Below are positions 63,119 to 64,000 of a stretch of 64,000 nt of DNA, piece by piece. This DNA comes from Undaria pinnatifida (taxonomy: Eukaryota; Sar; Phaeophyceae; Laminariales; Alariaceae), in assembly GCA_012845835.1 (NCBI GenBank), contig JABAKD010000023.1, positions 20,446,691 through 20,510,690 on the forward strand, written 5' to 3'. Under the pieces are notes generated by a model that was not told the origin of the DNA, made no database searches, and saw nothing but the letters and a program-made list of their open reading frames with translations. How positions within the stretch are numbered: position 1 is the first letter of the stretch; each line of letters begins with the position of its first letter. The position numbers and the translations under genes are program-made.

Positions 63119-63296
63119 ATAACATACTAGCAGACCCAAGGAACTGGCTAAAGACGGCATTGGGCTCATAGAGGGTACCAAGTGCATCAATGGCACTGGG
63201 GGGAGAACGCAACAAGGCGAAGAAGTCATGGCGACCGTACGCTAACTTGTGACGGCCATTGGAAGGCCCGCAAATTTAGTTTCTTAGGCAGGACGC
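63119..63296. other. Unassigned sequence
   Basis: No ORF or repeat is recognised. Confidence 0.3.
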
Positions 63297-63361
63297 CCCC
63301 CCTTCCCCCCGCCCACCCCCCCCCCCCCGCACCTCCCCGCACCCCCCGCCCCCCTCCCCCG
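63297..63361. repeat. Poly-C tract
   Basis: 65 bp almost wholly C with scattered A, T and G. On the minus strand it would encode a poly-Gly tail of the LINE ORF below. Confidence 0.85.
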
Positions 63362-63363
63362 AC

Positions 63364-64000
63364 CGCTTAGAGATGTCCACGATGGATGGCGCTGCCGCGG
63401 CCTTTGCGTGTCGCTCTGCAGATTTGCATCTCTCCGCGTCATGTCATTTCCCCATGAATCACTGTGCTCCCTCCTCTACCCGTCGAAACCATATGCCGGC
63501 CTTCTGTGCAGCCTTTCGCCACCCTTCAAACTTAATTCCAAAGGCCGAGATATCCTCCTTCAGATGCACCATCCAGTCCTTCTCTTGCCCCCCTGAGTAG
63601 CCCTTACCCCCAACAAGCTATATCCTCCTTCAGGTGCACCATCCGGTCCTTCTCTTGCCCCCCTGGGCAGCCCTTAGCCCCGACAATCTCCCCAAACGCC
63701 ACCCTTTGTGGCAGACGCTCCTCCCCACAGGTGGTACGAATCCCGCAACAAGATCCTCCGTTTGCACACTATCGCCTCTTTGCTCTCGGAAGCTGTCTTG
63801 GCAAGCGCGTCGGCGTACGATAGGGTATGGTCGTCGCGCTTCCGTTTCCGCCATCCGAGGCATTGGAGGAGCATGGAGTGGTGAACCCGTCGTAGTCTGT
63901 CATAGTCAGGCTTGATCCGGCTCCACGTCAGCAACCGTGGAGTAGTGTCTCGATCACCTCGGCTTTCAGCAACCGTACCTTCAACCGCAAGCGCACACCC
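63364..64000 (-). pseudogene. LINE ORF2 C-terminal end (window-truncated)
   Basis: The minus strand reads RLKVRLLKAEVIETLLHGC near the window edge, then VTWSRIKPDYDRLRRVHHSM, CLGWRKRKRDDHTLSYADAL, KTASESKEAIVCKRRIL, a frame change, EERLPQRVAFGEIVGAKGC, GGQEKDRMVHLKEDI, a second GGQEKDWMVHLKEDI and SAFGIKFEGWRKAAQKAGIW. This matches, from memory, the tail of ORF2 in a widespread protist LINE group, downstream of the RT. A 70-bp tandem duplication (63551-63620 and 63621-63690) repeats the GGQEKD segment and shifts frame. Two in-frame stops follow RRVEEGAQ. Non-functional; it begins beyond position 64000. Confidence 0.65.

Overview
This 64 kb window reads as a gene-poor, transposon-rich stretch of a nuclear eukaryotic genome of roughly balanced base composition. 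I could not support a single intact host gene, rRNA gene or functional tRNA gene. The recognisable coding matter is mobile: three chromodomain-bearing Ty3/gypsy elements, Ty1/copia remnants, a LINE tail and a probable hAT transposase relic. From memory, the gypsy C-terminal domains and the LINE tail look most like those of stramenopiles (brown algae, oomycetes). That assignment is a suspicion and was not tested by a search.

Layout. 0-6 kb holds degenerate tandem and dispersed repeats and two kinds of short retroposon. 6.28-18.84 kb is a very large inverted repeat: arms of about 2.05 and 2.5 kb around an 8 kb centre. The centre carries a direct-repeat pair that may be LTRs around a decayed gag-like stretch, tandem duplications, and a broken hAT-like transposase on the minus strand. 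20.7-24.1 kb is the 3' part of a gypsy element (gypsy-2, minus strand). 24.1-35.1 kb is mostly unassignable, with a few duplications and weak ORFs.

35.1-62.6 kb looks like a stack of nested insertions. The outermost pair is a 350-bp copia-like LTR pair (35.26 and 62.2 kb). Inside it is gypsy-3, with LTRs at 37.9 and 60.3 kb and its body at 54-60 kb. Inside gypsy-3 lies a tandemly duplicated 3,352-bp unit (38.5-53.9 kb). Inside the second unit lies gypsy-1 (43.98-51.33 kb), the best preserved element, with two LTRs, primer-binding site, polypurine tract, gag, protease, RT, RNase H, integrase and a chromodomain-like tail. The window ends in a minus-strand LINE ORF2 tail.

Four short retroposon families recur and appear worth naming: SINE-1 (tRNA-like head, about 300 bp), SINE-2, SINE-3 (tRNA-like head, poly-A tail) and RB (common 3' end with an (AAC)n tail, variably 5'-truncated). 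Two short motifs are strikingly over-represented: the near-palindrome TACCAGGTA (16 exact copies counted by eye) and a dispersed motif built on TTGTCCGGACAATT. All gypsy, copia, LINE and hAT genes have frameshifts or stops, so any current mobility of these copies would depend on proteins supplied in trans.
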